In this document: positions 8,570 through 17,675 of the stretch, piece after piece
Numbering within the stretch: position 1 is the stretch's first letter
Layout of the letters: each line of letters begins with the position of its first letter
Assembly (NCBI GenBank): GCA_965208965.1
Contig: OZ242384.1
Coordinates: 4,278,001-4,342,000, forward strand
Length of the DNA stretch: 64,000 nt
DNA from: Bin5 sp965208965
Lineage (GTDB): Bacteria; Chloroflexota; Anaerolineae; Caldilineales; Caldilineaceae
Direction: 5' to 3'
Translations under genes and position numbers: made by a program
The notes under the pieces: model-generated
What the model saw: the letters and a program-made list of their open reading frames with translations, nothing else
What the model was told of the DNA's origin: nothing
Database searches by the model: none

Positions 8570-8983
8570 ATGGATGTTCAAGTCTCGGAGTTTCTGCAGG
8601 CCGACCGGCATGCGATTCTAGCGACGAATGGAAGAAACGGCGCGCCCCAATTGACGCCGGTCTGGTACATTTATGAGGACGGTGTGTTTTATGTCAGCGC
8701 ACAGACGAGGACGGTCAAGGTCAAGAATCTGCGACGGGACCCGACGGTTACCATTTGCATTGACGGGGGACGCGGTGACGCACGTTATGTTGCGCTGTAT
8801 GGAAAGGCGGAACTGATCGAACCGGGCGAGCGCCAACGAGATCTTCGGTGGCGGATTGTACGGCATTACTACGCCGACGAAGCGACGGCCGCGGCCTATT
8901 ATGAGACGGTCAAGGACACAGTAGGAGTGATAGTCACACTGCGGCCGGAACGAATTGTCTCAATGGGATTCGGGCAGTCCTAG
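8570..8983 (+). CDS. PPOX-class F420-dependent oxidoreductase-like protein
   Basis: A 137-residue split-barrel protein close in pattern to F420-dependent PPOX-class enzymes. It has FLQADRHAILATNGRNGAPQLTPVWY, an FYVSAQTRTVKVKNLRRDPTVTICID segment and a GKAELIE strand. These usually reduce small molecules with F420 or bind FMN in the cytoplasm. Cofactor choice is inferred from overall resemblance, since no single residue settles it. It is transcribed divergently from the related gene at 7884-8336, which suggests an old duplication or shared regulation. Confidence 0.8.
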   Translation: MDVQVSEFLQADRHAILATNGRNGAPQLTPVWYIYEDGVFYVSAQTRTVKVKNLRRDPTVTICIDGGRGDARYVALYGKAELIEPGERQRDLRWRIVRHYYADEATAAAYYETVKDTVGVIVTLRPERIVSMGFGQS

Positions 8984-9072
8984 GGCTCACAGGCAACCCC
9001 GCGCCAAGATGTACCGAGTCCCTTTGGGGGTCGCCAGACGCGGCACGCATGACTGTGGATGGAGAGTGGGAT

Positions 9073-9273
9073 ATGTGTCGAAACATCAGAAAGTTGCGCC
9101 AGCCGGAGCGACTTCCGACGGAGCAGGAGTTGGAAGATGCGGCCCTACAGTTCGTCCGCAAGGTGAGCGGATATCGAAAGCCATCGAAGGCAAATGAGGT
9201 GGCGTTCCATTGCGCTGTCAGCGAGATTGCCATGGCGACGCGGCGGCTGTTTGACAGTCTTGAAGCTCGGTGA
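9073..9273 (+). CDS. DUF2277 family protein
   Basis: A 66-residue protein starting MCRNIRKLR, the fixed N-terminus of DUF2277, followed by ALQFVRKVSGYRKPSKANEVAF and a C-terminal helix (ATRRLFDSL). The ATG at 9073 has GGAGAGTGGG just upstream. An in-frame ATG at 9049 would add eight residues the family does not have. Function is unknown. The KPSKANE segment and the Cys at position 2 are the conserved features. It lies 81 bases before fhs and may be co-transcribed with it. Confidence 0.85.
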   Translation: MCRNIRKLRQPERLPTEQELEDAALQFVRKVSGYRKPSKANEVAFHCAVSEIAMATRRLFDSLEAR

Positions 9274-9354
9274 GCCGGCTTGCAGTTGGGCACGCCGGCA
9301 GATTCCGGCCACTTTCGATTGAAGCGAAGGGTTGATGACCAGAGGAGTTGAATT

Positions 9355-11064
9355 ATGAGCAGAAGTGCGGCGCCAACCGACCTTGACATTGCCCAGGCCG
9401 CGAAGCTACTGCCGATCTGGGAGATCGCGGAAAAGATGGGGTTGGGCAGGTCGGACATTGAGCTGTACGGCGACCACATGGCGAAGGTGCGTCTGGAGGC
9501 GGTGGAGGCGCTGGCTGATCGGCCTAACGCGCGCTATGTGCTGGTTACTGCGATCACGCCGACGCCATTGGGCGAGGGCAAGTCGACAACTACGGTTGGT
9601 CTGGGTCAAGGCATGCACCACATCGGCAGGTCGGCGACGGTGGCGATCCGGCAGCCCAGCCAGGGGCCTACGTTCGGCATCAAAGGGGGCGCGGCCGGCG
9701 GAGGGTACAGCCAGGTCGTGCCGATGGAGCAGTTCAATCTGCACATGACCGGCGACATGCACGCGGTGACTGCGGCCAACAATCTGCTGGCAGCGATGAT
9801 CGATGCGCACATTTACCAGGGGAACGCGCTGGAGATCGACCCCTACAGCATCATGTGGCGGCGCGTGTTGGACGTCAACGACAGGGGTCTGCGCAACATT
9901 GTAACTGGGCTCGGGGCGAAGTCGGACGGGCCGCAGAGGCAAACCGGATTTGACATAACAGCGGCGTCGGAGGTCATGGCGATACTGGCGCTGACGACGG
10001 GCCTGGAAGATATGCGAGAGCGTTTCGGCCGTGTGACAGTGGGCAGAGATCGTAAGCGCCAACCCGTAACGGCCGAGCAACTGCAGGCCGCCGGCTCGAT
10101 GACCGTGCTGATGAAAGAGGCGATCAAGCCGAATATTTTCCAGACGCTGGAGAACTCGCCCGCGCTGGTCCATGCCGGGCCGTTCGCGAATATAGCGCAC
10201 GGCAACAGCTCGGTACTGGCCGACCTGATCGGTATCAAGACGAGTGACTATCTGATCACGGAGGCGGGCTTCGGCGCCGATATCGGGGCGGAGAAGTTTT
10301 TCAATATCAAGTGCCGCTACAGCGGGCTGCGTCCTGACGCCGCGGTCCTGGTGGCGACCGTGCGGGCACTCAAGTCGCATACGGGCCGGTACCGGGTAGT
10401 GCCCGGCAGACCTCTGCCTGACGACATGCTGATGGAGAACCCCGACGACGTAGCGGAGGGCGCGGCAAATCTGCGCCGGCAGATCCAGAACGTACGGGCG
10501 CACGGTGTAAGCCCGGTTGTTTGCGTCAACTGCTTTGCCAGTGATTTTCAGAGCGAAATCGACGTAATAGGTCATGTTGCAGAGGAGGCGGGGGCGCGTT
10601 GGGCAGTTTCCACACACTGGGCGGATGGCGGAAACGGGGCAAAGGAACTGGCGAGAACGGTTGTAGAAGCGGCAGAGGAGCCGAGTGAATTTCGCTTTCT
10701 TTATGAGCTGGATCAGCCCCTGAAAGCAAAGATGGAGAAGATTGCGAAAACAGTTTACGGCGCGGACGGCGTTGAGTACACGGCACTGGCCAACCGCCAG
10801 ATTCGGCAGTATGAGCAGAGCGGTTATGGCAGTCTCCCAATTTGCATGGCGAAGACACACCTGAGCCTGAGCCACGATCCGAAGCTCAAGGGGGCGCCGT
10901 CCGGCTTCACAGTACCTGTGCGGGAGGTAAGAGCCAGTGTGGGCGCAGGCTTCGTCTATCCACTACTGGGAGAAATGCGGACGATGCCAGGTCTCGGCAG
11001 TGCGCCGGCCGCTCAAAAGGTAGACATCGATCTGGCGACGGGACAGGTAATTGGATTGTTCTGA
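9355..11064 (+). CDS. fhs: Formate-tetrahydrofolate ligase
   Basis: Cytoplasmic enzyme that joins formate to tetrahydrofolate at the cost of ATP, giving 10-formyl-THF for one-carbon metabolism. Length (569 residues) is normal for the monofunctional bacterial enzyme. The ATP-binding loop TPLGEGKSTTTVGL is at about residues 71-84. Other family blocks include RQPSQGPTFGIKGGAAGGGYSQV, MTGDMHAVTAANNLL and TEAGFGADIGAEKF. The C-terminus (MRTMPGLGSAPAAQ) is intact. No other folate or Wood-Ljungdahl gene is nearby, so it most likely serves general one-carbon supply or formate use. Confidence 0.97.
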   Translation: MSRSAAPTDLDIAQAAKLLPIWEIAEKMGLGRSDIELYGDHMAKVRLEAVEALADRPNARYVLVTAITPTPLGEGKSTTTVGLGQGMHHIGRSATVAIRQPSQGPTFGIKGGAAGGGYSQVVPMEQFNLHMTGDMHAVTAANNLLAAMIDAHIYQGNALEIDPYSIMWRRVLDVNDRGLRNIVTGLGAKSDGPQRQTGFDITAASEVMAILALTTGLEDMRERFGRVTVGRDRKRQPVTAEQLQAAGSMTVLMKEAIKPNIFQTLENSPALVHAGPFANIAHGNSSVLADLIGIKTSDYLITEAGFGADIGAEKFFNIKCRYSGLRPDAAVLVATVRALKSHTGRYRVVPGRPLPDDMLMENPDDVAEGAANLRRQIQNVRAHGVSPVVCVNCFASDFQSEIDVIGHVAEEAGARWAVSTHWADGGNGAKELARTVVEAAEEPSEFRFLYELDQPLKAKMEKIAKTVYGADGVEYTALANRQIRQYEQSGYGSLPICMAKTHLSLSHDPKLKGAPSGFTVPVREVRASVGAGFVYPLLGEMRTMPGLGSAPAAQKVDIDLATGQVIGLF

Positions 11065-11279
11065 TATAGTTTCCAATCGGGACCTGGAATCCGCTTGCTT
11101 TGCAAGCAAAGGCAGTGCTCTTGATCTGTTGTTGGTACGAATGGCCAAGGTTTCATATTGAACTTACGTCAGATGCCGGCCTGAGGGCCTCGATACGTTC
11201 GAGAGAGGGCAGTGAAGTGAGGCTCTCTTGAAGGCGGCCCGCAAGGAAAAGAAGATAGACCACCGCTGTAACGGAATGT

Positions 11280-11303
11280 GTTGAACAGGATTCAACGTTG
11301 AAT
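11280..11303. promoter_or_regulatory. Operator-like palindrome cluster upstream of SNF2 gene
   Basis: The perfect 14-bp palindrome ATTCAACGTTGAAT (11290-11303) overlaps a further inverted pair formed by GTTGAA (11280-11285) and TTCAAC (11291-11296). So three GTTGAA half-sites lie just upstream of the predicted promoter of the helicase gene. This is the arrangement expected of a dimeric repressor site. No cognate regulator is encoded in the window. Confidence 0.35.
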
Positions 11304-11334
11304 TTGGACTGATTGAAGGAGATCAGGGTACAAT
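11304..11334 (+). promoter_or_regulatory. Predicted promoter giving a near-leaderless SNF2 mRNA
   Basis: TTGGAC (11304-11309) and TACAAT (11329-11334) are 19 bases apart. The -10 box ends only 7 bases before the ATG at 11342, so transcription would begin at or next to the start codon. The GAAGGAGATC upstream is too far (about 17 bases) to be an ordinary ribosome site. Confidence 0.35.
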
Positions 11335-11341
11335 ATAGGTT

Positions 11342-14300
11342 ATGCCTTTTACCTTTCATGCTGCCTGGCTCACCTCCGGAAAGCATTTTGAAGACGGACC
11401 AGAGCAGTACGCCTTCGGCGCTGTACACAGTTCCCGTGTACAGAGACAAGAAGACGTACTGATGCCGGCGGACCGGTCGGCGGCTGACTTCACGGAGCAC
11501 ACCAGCGTTCAGAAGGACACAACAGTGCAGGGGCCGAACGGCGGTCTCGAGCATTCCCGGAGTTCGGTCCGCGAGAACGGTCCGAGGCTCTTCTTGTGGG
11601 GAGAAAACCATGAAGCCCCCAGCGTGTGGGAAGAGCGGGAACTCGGTGAAAACGGAGATCCCGGCCGCGCGGTTTCCTCCGAAGTGAAACCGCCACCCGG
11701 CCCCTCCGAGGAGACGGAAGACAGCCGTTCATTCGGCACGCGAAGCAACGGAAAGATTCCCTCTCATCCTGCTCAGATGCCGGTGGGGACACTCAGGCAG
11801 ATTCTGCGTCAGTTTGCGACAGCCAGCGAGCTGACCAGTCTGATGGGAAGCCCGGCCACGGCCAGTGTCTGGTTACCCAGCCAAAATGGACGTCCCCAGA
11901 CACATCTGGGATCTTTTCAGAAGGGCGTAAACGCCTTATCGGGGGACAGCGAGCCGTACCGACTCGCGCCCTGGCAGGTAACAGGGCTGACTCTGGATCC
12001 CTTTCACACTCTGGCCTTCCTCAGCCGCTTTACAAATGAGAGACTCATCGAACTTCCCTCATCGACTTCGTTGTTTCGTCATGCCCGTCTGGGAAATGAT
12101 CTGCTGTTTTGGAGCCATGCGGCGAAGTTCGTACTGGAGTTGCTTGCCGGGCAGCACTTTTTGCCGGGGCTGATACCGGACAGCAGCGGCCGTTTCTGGG
12201 CGGCGTGGCAGCCTTTTCTGCTAGAGGGCAGTCTGCGAGAACGCCTGGAGTATCTCGTCGAGTTGATGCCTCCTGTTTGCCGAGCGTACGAGTTGGAAAG
12301 CCTGGAAGATGCGCCGGCAGCCGGCGCGATTGTCGAACAGTTCATTGGCGTTGTGATCAATCGGGCGATCCGCGAGTGGTCGACAGTAGCGGGAGAGGGA
12401 AACGGGAGCGGGCCGGTTCAGCGGACGGCCGGCATTCTCAGCAGCGGCAAGCGGACCGCACTCCAATCTTCCGGTTCAATGTGGATGGACGGTCTTTCGG
12501 GAGAGGATCCCCTCCTGCAACTTCCTCCCCAGCCAGCCCATCAGCTGTATAAGCGCTGGATCGAGTGGATGGAGCAACTCCACTCGTCGGTGGCGGACTC
12601 AAATTATCAGGTCGCATTCGCGCTTGAGTTGCAGGAGGAGGAAGACGAGAGGGCTGATCCTGATTTAGCGCCGGCCGGTTCGCCGCCCGCCCCTATCCCA
12701 CTGAACAACTGGCATCTTCAGTACTACTTACAGGACAAGGACGATCCGGAACTGCTGATTCCGGCGCAGAGGGTATGGAATCAGAATGGTCAAAGCATCC
12801 GCGTAGACGGGCGGCGCTTTGACCAACCTCAGGAGCGGCTGCTGACCGGCCTGGGAATAGCAAGCCGGCTGTTTGAACCGATACGAGAGAGCCTGAGGGC
12901 GCCGCGTCCCGAACGGGCTACGCTGACATTGGAAGAGACTTACCTATTTCTGAAGGAGATCGGCCCACTACTTCAGAGCGGCGGCTTTGGCGTCATAATG
13001 CCGGAATGGTGGGCGGCCCGCAGCCGCTCACGACTGGGGCTTCGCCTTCGGTTAGGGGGGCAGGACGATTCCTCGGCGGCGGGCTCCAGGCAGGACGCCG
13101 GGAGAGGTCTGGGCCGGCCGCGCGGACAAGGTGAAGGCCTTGGCGGAAGCGCGTCTCTGGACTTGAGAGGACTGATCCACTTCCGCTGGGAACTGACTCT
13201 CGGAGAACAGTCTCTCAGTCGAGAAGAGTTTGAACGCCTTGCGGATTTGGGTTCGCCGCTGGTGCGAATGGGGGAGGAGTGGCTGGAGCTGGACCCGGGG
13301 CAGGTGCGTGCGGCCCGGCAATTCCTGGACCGCAATGAAACGGTCGGGAGCATGCCGCTCCTGCAGGCCGTGGGGTTGGCGCAGGCCTTTTCCCGGCCCG
13401 ACCAGGAGAACGATCGGGAATCCTGGGCGACGTCTCAATTCGATGCCCTGAGGCCCGCAGGCCCGCCAGAGGGGTCAAACGGACAGCAACTGCAAGACCT
13501 CAGAGCAACTTTCGAGCCGCCCAGTGATCGCGAGATGACCGAGGGCCTTTCCGGCCCTGAGCTGCCCTTTGAGGCAGTTGTAGCAGACGGCTGGCTCGGC
13601 GCTGCGCTGGAGCGGTTGCGAGGCATTGAACCCGTCGAAGACATTGAGGAACCCGAGGGATTCGTGGGCAAACTGAGGCCCTACCAGCGCCGAGGGGTGG
13701 GCTGGCTTTCGTTTTTGCGTCAGCTGGGTCTGGGGGCCTGTCTCGCCGACGACATGGGACTTGGAAAGACGATCCAGGCTATTGCCCTCTTTCTCCACTC
13801 ACGTCATCTGGCAGAGGAACTCGGCCGGTCGAGCAACGGTCATGCGGACGAACAGGTGCGGCCCGCGCTATTGATCTGCCCAACGAGCGTCGTCGCCAAT
13901 TGGCGGCATGAGATCGAGAGATTTGCCCCTAGTTTGCGGCTCTTGCTCCACCACGGGAGCGGAAGGCTGAGCGGCGAGGAATTCCGTTCCGCATTGTCCC
14001 AACATGACATGGTGATCACAAGCTTTGGGATCGCCAGGCGTGATATCGACATGTTGGAGACGCAGGCGTGGAGCGACCTGATCCTGGACGAAGCGCAGAA
14101 CATCAAGAATCCGTCGGCCAAACAGACGCAGGCGATACGGAGGTTGACCGGAGGTCCCAAAGTGCAGAGCGAAGGTGTGAGTTCGCCACCCTTCCGAGTT
14201 GCGCTGACAGGTACTCCCGTGGAAAACCGGCTTCTCGAATTGTGGAGCATCATGGAGTTCCTCAATCCCGGCTACCTGGGGAACCGGGAGCACTTTCGCC

Positions 14301-15166
14301 AGCAGTTTGTCCTGCCTGTAGAGCGCTACAATGACGAATTCGCAGCTGAAGATCTCCGAAGGATGGTGCAACCGTTCCTTTTGCGGCGCCTCAAAACCGA
14401 TCCGACGATCATTTCAGACCTGCCAGAGAAGAATGAGATGGTCGTGTACTGCTCACTTTCCAAGGAGCAGGAGACTCTCTACACGCAGGTCATAGAGGAG
14501 ACGATGGACCGGGTGGACAGAAGCGAGGGTGTGCAAAGACGAGGCCTGGTTCTGGGGCTCCTTCTCAAGCTGAAGCAGGTGACGAACCATCCAGCCCACT
14601 ACCTGGGTGAAAAGGGCCCTTTGGAAGAGCGCAGCGGCAAGCTGAGCCGCCTGACGGAGATGCTTGAAGAAGCCCTCGCGGTTGGTGACCGGGCACTCGT
14701 ATTCACGCAGTTCGTGGAGATGGGACATCTTCTACGTCGACACTTAATGGAGAATCTGGGGAGGGAGGCACTGTTCCTGCACGGCGGCACACCGGCGGCG
14801 AGGCGAGAGCAAATGGTACGGTCCTTCCAGGAAGACAGTAACGGGGCGCCGATATTCGTGCTCAGTCTGCGTGCAGGGGGCGTTGGCGTGAATCTGACAA
14901 GGGCGAATCACGTATTTCATTTCGATCGCTGGTGGAACCCTGCAGTCGAGAACCAGGCCACGGACAGAGCATTCCGAATCGGCCAGAAGCGCTCCGTACA
15001 GGTATACAAGTTTGTCGTTTCGGGCACGCTGGAAGAGCAGATTCACAAGATGATTGAGAGCAAACAGGATTTGGCGGAGTCGATCGTCAACAGCGGCGAA
15101 GACTGGCTGGCCGACATGGACACCGAGGGCCTTCGCCAACTGATTGCGCTTCGGAGTCGCGGATAG
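11342..15166 (+). CDS. SNF2/SWI2-family helicase with bacterial SNF2-associated N-terminal region
   Basis: A double-stranded-DNA translocase-type ATPase of 1274 residues. The N-terminal part (about 1-560) resembles the bacterial SNF2-associated region: an early HAAWL strand, an insertion, then RLFLWGEN. The SNF2 ATPase core follows, with motif I DMGLGKT at about residue 802, motif II DEAQ at about 915, TGTPVENRL, and the second lobe with SLRAGGVGVNLT and ATDRAFRIGQ at about 1205. These enzymes move along DNA and displace proteins. A SWIM zinc-finger protein follows 177 bases downstream, a pairing seen in many bacteria. There is no nuclease or methylase beside it, so a defence role is not supported here. 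Confidence 0.93.
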   Translation: MPFTFHAAWLTSGKHFEDGPEQYAFGAVHSSRVQRQEDVLMPADRSAADFTEHTSVQKDTTVQGPNGGLEHSRSSVRENGPRLFLWGENHEAPSVWEERELGENGDPGRAVSSEVKPPPGPSEETEDSRSFGTRSNGKIPSHPAQMPVGTLRQILRQFATASELTSLMGSPATASVWLPSQNGRPQTHLGSFQKGVNALSGDSEPYRLAPWQVTGLTLDPFHTLAFLSRFTNERLIELPSSTSLFRHARLGNDLLFWSHAAKFVLELLAGQHFLPGLIPDSSGRFWAAWQPFLLEGSLRERLEYLVELMPPVCRAYELESLEDAPAAGAIVEQFIGVVINRAIREWSTVAGEGNGSGPVQRTAGILSSGKRTALQSSGSMWMDGLSGEDPLLQLPPQPAHQLYKRWIEWMEQLHSSVADSNYQVAFALELQEEEDERADPDLAPAGSPPAPIPLNNWHLQYYLQDKDDPELLIPAQRVWNQNGQSIRVDGRRFDQPQERLLTGLGIASRLFEPIRESLRAPRPERATLTLEETYLFLKEIGPLLQSGGFGVIMPEWWAARSRSRLGLRLRLGGQDDSSAAGSRQDAGRGLGRPRGQGEGLGGSASLDLRGLIHFRWELTLGEQSLSREEFERLADLGSPLVRMGEEWLELDPGQVRAARQFLDRNETVGSMPLLQAVGLAQAFSRPDQENDRESWATSQFDALRPAGPPEGSNGQQLQDLRATFEPPSDREMTEGLSGPELPFEAVVADGWLGAALERLRGIEPVEDIEEPEGFVGKLRPYQRRGVGWLSFLRQLGLGACLADDMGLGKTIQAIALFLHSRHLAEELGRSSNGHADEQVRPALLICPTSVVANWRHEIERFAPSLRLLLHHGSGRLSGEEFRSALSQHDMVITSFGIARRDIDMLETQAWSDLILDEAQNIKNPSAKQTQAIRRLTGGPKVQSEGVSSPPFRVALTGTPVENRLLELWSIMEFLNPGYLGNREHFRQQFVLPVERYNDEFAAEDLRRMVQPFLLRRLKTDPTIISDLPEKNEMVVYCSLSKEQETLYTQVIEETMDRVDRSEGVQRRGLVLGLLLKLKQVTNHPAHYLGEKGPLEERSGKLSRLTEMLEEALAVGDRALVFTQFVEMGHLLRRHLMENLGREALFLHGGTPAARREQMVRSFQEDSNGAPIFVLSLRAGGVGVNLTRANHVFHFDRWWNPAVENQATDRAFRIGQKRSVQVYKFVVSGTLEEQIHKMIESKQDLAESIVNSGEDWLADMDTEGLRQLIALRSRG

Positions 15167-15242
15167 AGGAAGCCGGAAAAGGCAAGGAGCCGCGCCCGTT
15201 TTGATAGAGAGGAAACTGTGCAGCCAACAGAAGCGGCATTTG

Positions 15243-15288
15243 CAAGAGTGGCCTCTCCCAGCGCGGGCAGACGGTCCCGCCACTCTTG
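15243..15288. repeat. Inverted repeat between SNF2 and SWIM genes
   Basis: A perfect 10-bp pair, CAAGAGTGGC and GCCACTCTTG, separated by 26 bases that themselves contain GGGC...GTCCC complementarity. It sits in the 177-base gap between two genes that seem to act together. It could form an RNA stem in a shared transcript and modulate expression of the second gene. There is no T-tract. Confidence 0.45.
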
Positions 15289-15343
15289 TGAGCAGAAAAG
15301 CTGATATTCGCAAAGGGTTATCAGATAGGAGCCGAGCAGGCAG

Positions 15344-16273
15344 ATGACCAAAGCACCTGGCCAGGACGGTTCATGGGCTGCCAGATGGCGAGAGTACATG
15401 AAAGCGCAAGGGTTCGACCTGAAGAGAGGTCAGGCCCTGGCACGGCGGCTACAGATAAAGGCCGTCGATGTACAGTTTGGCCGCATTAGGGCAGAGGTAG
15501 TTGAGCATCATCGAGGCAGTTGCGAAATCGAGATCGACATCCCCCCTTTGAGCGACGATGAGTGGTCGGTGGTCCTTGACGCGCTGGCAGGGGAGGCATT
15601 GTATGCAGCGCAGCTGCTAGCCGGAGGAAACGAGTGGGAAACATTTCTTGCAGTTCTCGATGCGGTCTTCAGCGACGCCGAAGTCGCTCTGCTTTCTCGT
15701 TCACCGGCTACAGGCGAGGTAGAGGCGCGCTGCTCTGATTGCCTCAGCCAGGGTACTCCCTGCCGACATGCGCTGGCCGTTTTGTACAAATTCGGCCAGA
15801 TGATATCCGAGGACCCGTGGCAGTTGCTGCTGCTGCGCGGCAGAGACCGGCAGCAGGTCCTGACCGGGTTGCGTCTTCGTCGCAGCCACGATGCAGAAGA
15901 GGACTCACGCGTTGAAGGAGAATTACCCGACAGTGCAGCCGACCCGCCATTGGCCGGTTACGAAGGATTGCGCGCATTGGATGATTCGGCCTTCCGACAG
16001 GAGGAACATCCGGACCTCGCCGCACAGATCGACACCTTTTGGGGCGGGCACCAGTTGGGACCGGGAGGCACACGCCAAGACCTGCGGGCATTGCACTACA
16101 AGATAGCCCCGCCGCTGATTCGAATGGCACTTCTGCGCCGGCTCGGCCCACCCCCTTTTCAGCAGGACAGCCCGGAAATCTACGACAGACTCGCGGAGAT
16201 CTACTTTGAGGTGTCCTCCAAGGCTTTAGAGTTGGCCTTCGCTCCCGAACCCGACAGCGACGGGTCCGATTGA
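15344..16273 (+). CDS. SWIM zinc-finger protein
   Basis: A 309-residue protein with the SWIM motif CSDCLSQGTPCRH at about residues 128-140 (C-x-x-C ... C-x-H), which binds zinc and contacts DNA or proteins. The N-terminal region (RVQARRLQIKAVDVQFGRIRAEV-like, residues 20-60) matches the usual start of bacterial SWIM partners of SNF2 helicases. The C-terminal half (PPLIRMALLRRLGPPPF) is a helical region of unknown role. It lies directly downstream of the SNF2 gene and probably in its operon. A likely role is DNA or substrate recognition for the helicase. No enzymatic motif is visible. Confidence 0.88.
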   Translation: MTKAPGQDGSWAARWREYMKAQGFDLKRGQALARRLQIKAVDVQFGRIRAEVVEHHRGSCEIEIDIPPLSDDEWSVVLDALAGEALYAAQLLAGGNEWETFLAVLDAVFSDAEVALLSRSPATGEVEARCSDCLSQGTPCRHALAVLYKFGQMISEDPWQLLLLRGRDRQQVLTGLRLRRSHDAEEDSRVEGELPDSAADPPLAGYEGLRALDDSAFRQEEHPDLAAQIDTFWGGHQLGPGGTRQDLRALHYKIAPPLIRMALLRRLGPPPFQQDSPEIYDRLAEIYFEVSSKALELAFAPEPDSDGSD

Positions 16274-16301
16274 AAGAAAGCCCGGCAAGAAGGAGCGACT
16301 C

Positions 16302-17666
16302 GTGATCAGTCAGATGTTGGTACAGCGGGAAGCAGAGTCAAACCCGATCAAAGTGGGGATCATCGGAACCGGCAAGTTTGGCGCGGGACTGGTGGCCCAG
16401 ATTTCGCAGATGAAGGGGATGGAAGTTGCGGCCATTGCCGACATAAATGCACACAATGCCCGATACGCCTATCTTTCGAGCGGAGCAGCCGCAGAGGATA
16501 TTCAGACGGCCGAAACAGGCGACGAATTGGAGGACTCGGTCCGCGCCGGCAGACCCGTGATCGTCGAGGACGGACTGGCACTGACGGATTGCGATTCTGT
16601 CGATGTGATCGTCGAGTCAACAGGTCTGCCTGAGGTAGGCGCCAAGCATGCATTCCAGGCTCTCAGCAACCGCAAACACGTCGTCATGGTGAACGTGGAA
16701 GCGGACGTAACGGTCGGACCTCTCTTGCGGCGCACGGCAGACGCTGCCGGTGTCGTCTACACCATGGTGGACGGCGACCAGCCGGCTGTAACCTGGAACA
16801 TTGTCGAATGGGCGCGCAGCCTTGGGCTGGAAATCGTGGCCGCAGGTAGAGGCACAATCTACTTCGACGACGATTTTGAAGGAACACCGGAGACGGCGGC
16901 GTCTCGTTTCGGCTTCACAGAGGATCATATAGAACGACGTACGATAAACCTGAAGATGTTCAACTCCTTCCGCGACGGTACAAAGGCGCAGGTGGAGATG
17001 ACCGCCCTGGCAAATGCCGCCGGTCTTGTGCCGGACTGCCGGGGCATGCATGAACCTTCGGTGAATCTGGAAGAGATTCCGCTGCGATTCAGTCTGCAGG
17101 GGGAGGGCGGCCTGCTCAGCCGGCACGGAGTCGTAGAGCTGGCGAATTCGGTTGACTCAGATGGAAGAACGATGCTTCCGAATCCGCTGAAGATGGGCGT
17201 CTTCGCGGTGGTCCGCTCGGAACATCCCTTCACCCGCGAAGACCTGGCTTACCACGGATGTCATGTCGGCGGGGAGGGCAAGAACTTTCTCCTATACCGT
17301 CCTTATCATCTGGTGGCGGTTCCGGCGCCTCTCAGTATTGCCCGCGCCGTTCTTTTCAATGCGGCGAACGGGTCGTGCGCCCCATCTGCAACCGCGGAGT
17401 GCGTCACTGTGGCGAAGCGGGACCTGATTGAAGGCGATGAGCTGGACGGGGGAGGCGGATACACCGTGGTAGGTCAGTGCGAGAAGGCGTCAGTCGCGCA
17501 CGGGGAAGGACTGTTGCCCTTGGGCCTTGCTGAAGGCGCTGTAGTCAAGCGACCCGTTTCCAAGGGAGAGGCAATCAGGTACGGGGACGTAGCGCTGAAC
17601 GAGGACTCCTTCGTGCTGAGGATGCGCCGGCTGCAGGACGGGCTAACTGAAGGCGTACAACTGTAG
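16302..17666 (+). CDS. NAD(P)-dependent dehydrogenase with C-terminal SAF domain (COG4091-like)
   Basis: A 454-residue protein starting at GTG 16302 with AAGGAG nine bases upstream. The N-terminal Rossmann domain has VGIIGTGKFGAGL at about residues 18-30, followed by a homoserine-dehydrogenase-like half (DVIVESTGLPEVGAKHAF, YTMVDGDQPA). The last 90 residues look like a SAF domain (VAKRDLIEGDELDGGGGYTV, RPVSKGEAIRYGDV). Proteins of this kind are annotated as predicted homoserine dehydrogenases, but their context is generally sugar-acid rather than threonine metabolism. Here the next gene, 9 bases on, is a sugar isomerase-like protein, so a sugar or sugar-acid oxidation is more likely. Confidence 0.82.
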   Translation: MISQMLVQREAESNPIKVGIIGTGKFGAGLVAQISQMKGMEVAAIADINAHNARYAYLSSGAAAEDIQTAETGDELEDSVRAGRPVIVEDGLALTDCDSVDVIVESTGLPEVGAKHAFQALSNRKHVVMVNVEADVTVGPLLRRTADAAGVVYTMVDGDQPAVTWNIVEWARSLGLEIVAAGRGTIYFDDDFEGTPETAASRFGFTEDHIERRTINLKMFNSFRDGTKAQVEMTALANAAGLVPDCRGMHEPSVNLEEIPLRFSLQGEGGLLSRHGVVELANSVDSDGRTMLPNPLKMGVFAVVRSEHPFTREDLAYHGCHVGGEGKNFLLYRPYHLVAVPAPLSIARAVLFNAANGSCAPSATAECVTVAKRDLIEGDELDGGGGYTVVGQCEKASVAHGEGLLPLGLAEGAVVKRPVSKGEAIRYGDVALNEDSFVLRMRRLQDGLTEGVQL

Positions 17667-17675
17667 AGGCAGGGA

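Noticed and set aside
9406..10875. A 489-codon minus-strand frame opposite fhs
   Set aside because: Long antisense frames are expected in GC-rich genes. The translation has no fold-like pattern, and the plus strand encodes an unambiguous enzyme.
11342..16273. SNF2 and SWIM pair as a phage-defence island (DISARM-like)
   Set aside because: No methylase, nuclease, DUF1998 or other defence gene is adjacent, and the neighbours are metabolic genes.
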